Of a stretch of DNA of 12,783 nt, positions 12,771 through 12,783 are shown piece by piece. Positions within the stretch are counted from its first letter, which is position 1; the number at the start of each line of letters is the position of its first letter. A program made the translations under genes and the position numbers. This stretch comes from Alphaproteobacteria bacterium (GTDB taxonomy: Bacteria > Pseudomonadota > Alphaproteobacteria > Rhodobacterales > Rhodobacteraceae). The stretch covers positions 1-12,783 of the forward strand of contig JAUIBJ010000034.1 of the NCBI GenBank assembly GCA_030428025.1, given 5' to 3'. The notes beneath the pieces were generated by a model. It was not told the DNA's origin. It did no database searches and saw nothing but the letters and a program-made list of their open reading frames with translations.

Positions 12771-12783
12771 CGCCCGGCGGGCG
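12771..12783 (+). terminator. Short GC hairpin after trkH, at the window edge
   Basis: CGCCC (12771-12775) pairs with GGGCG (12779-12783) around a GGC loop, directly behind the trkH stop. The window ends here, so a following T-run cannot be checked. Confidence 0.25.

Noticed and set aside
1..12783. CRISPR arrays, tRNA, rRNA, phage or plasmid functions
   Set aside because: No regularly spaced direct repeats, no tRNA cloverleaf or rRNA signature, and no integrase, replication or capsid protein was found on reading both strands by eye.

Overview
The window is high-GC bacterial DNA with tightly packed genes, short intergenic gaps and alphaproteobacterial gene content. The style of the proteins (CoA-acylating MmsA beside a divergent LysR gene, a YbdK-type ligase, a trkA-trkH pair) suggests a member of the Rhodobacteraceae/Roseobacter lineage. 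That assignment comes from recognising protein families, not from a search. No rRNA, tRNA, CRISPR array, transposase or phage gene was seen.

Layout. Positions 1-622 (-) hold the N-terminal two thirds of a LysR regulator, cut by the window edge. It diverges from mmsA (723-2222, +), a methylmalonate-semialdehyde dehydrogenase; a TTGCA-N4-TGCAA operator candidate lies between them. A 436-base gene-free stretch follows, with two tandem hairpins behind mmsA and a large composite inverted repeat resembling paired REP elements. Next come a periplasmic DsrE-like protein (-) and, divergent from it, a nitronate monooxygenase (+). The nitronate monooxygenase shares its stop codon region (CTAG) with a convergent Cys-rich lipoprotein gene (-). 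Divergent from the lipoprotein is a YbdK-like carboxylate-amine ligase (+), whose ribosome binding site lies inside a strong hairpin, followed by coaD (+).

A minus-strand cluster occupies 7031-8603. In transcription order it encodes a secreted PepSY protein, a b-type cytochrome, a two-TM membrane-anchored LuxR-type regulator (ATGA overlap with the cytochrome gene), and, 67 bases further on, a 47-residue membrane microprotein. A perfect 12-bp GC hairpin separates the PepSY and cytochrome genes. This cluster is the best candidate here for an undescribed system: an electron-carrying membrane protein made together with a membrane-tethered transcription factor and a periplasmic partner.

The last part has an exported cyclase-family protein (-) whose usual metal-binding motif appears degraded. 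Divergent from it is the potassium uptake operon trkA-trkH (+), with a 4-base gap between the genes. The housekeeping functions (CoA synthesis, K+ uptake, valine/propionate-type catabolism) are ordinary. The novelty lies in the small membrane/periplasmic genes and in RNA/DNA structures between genes.
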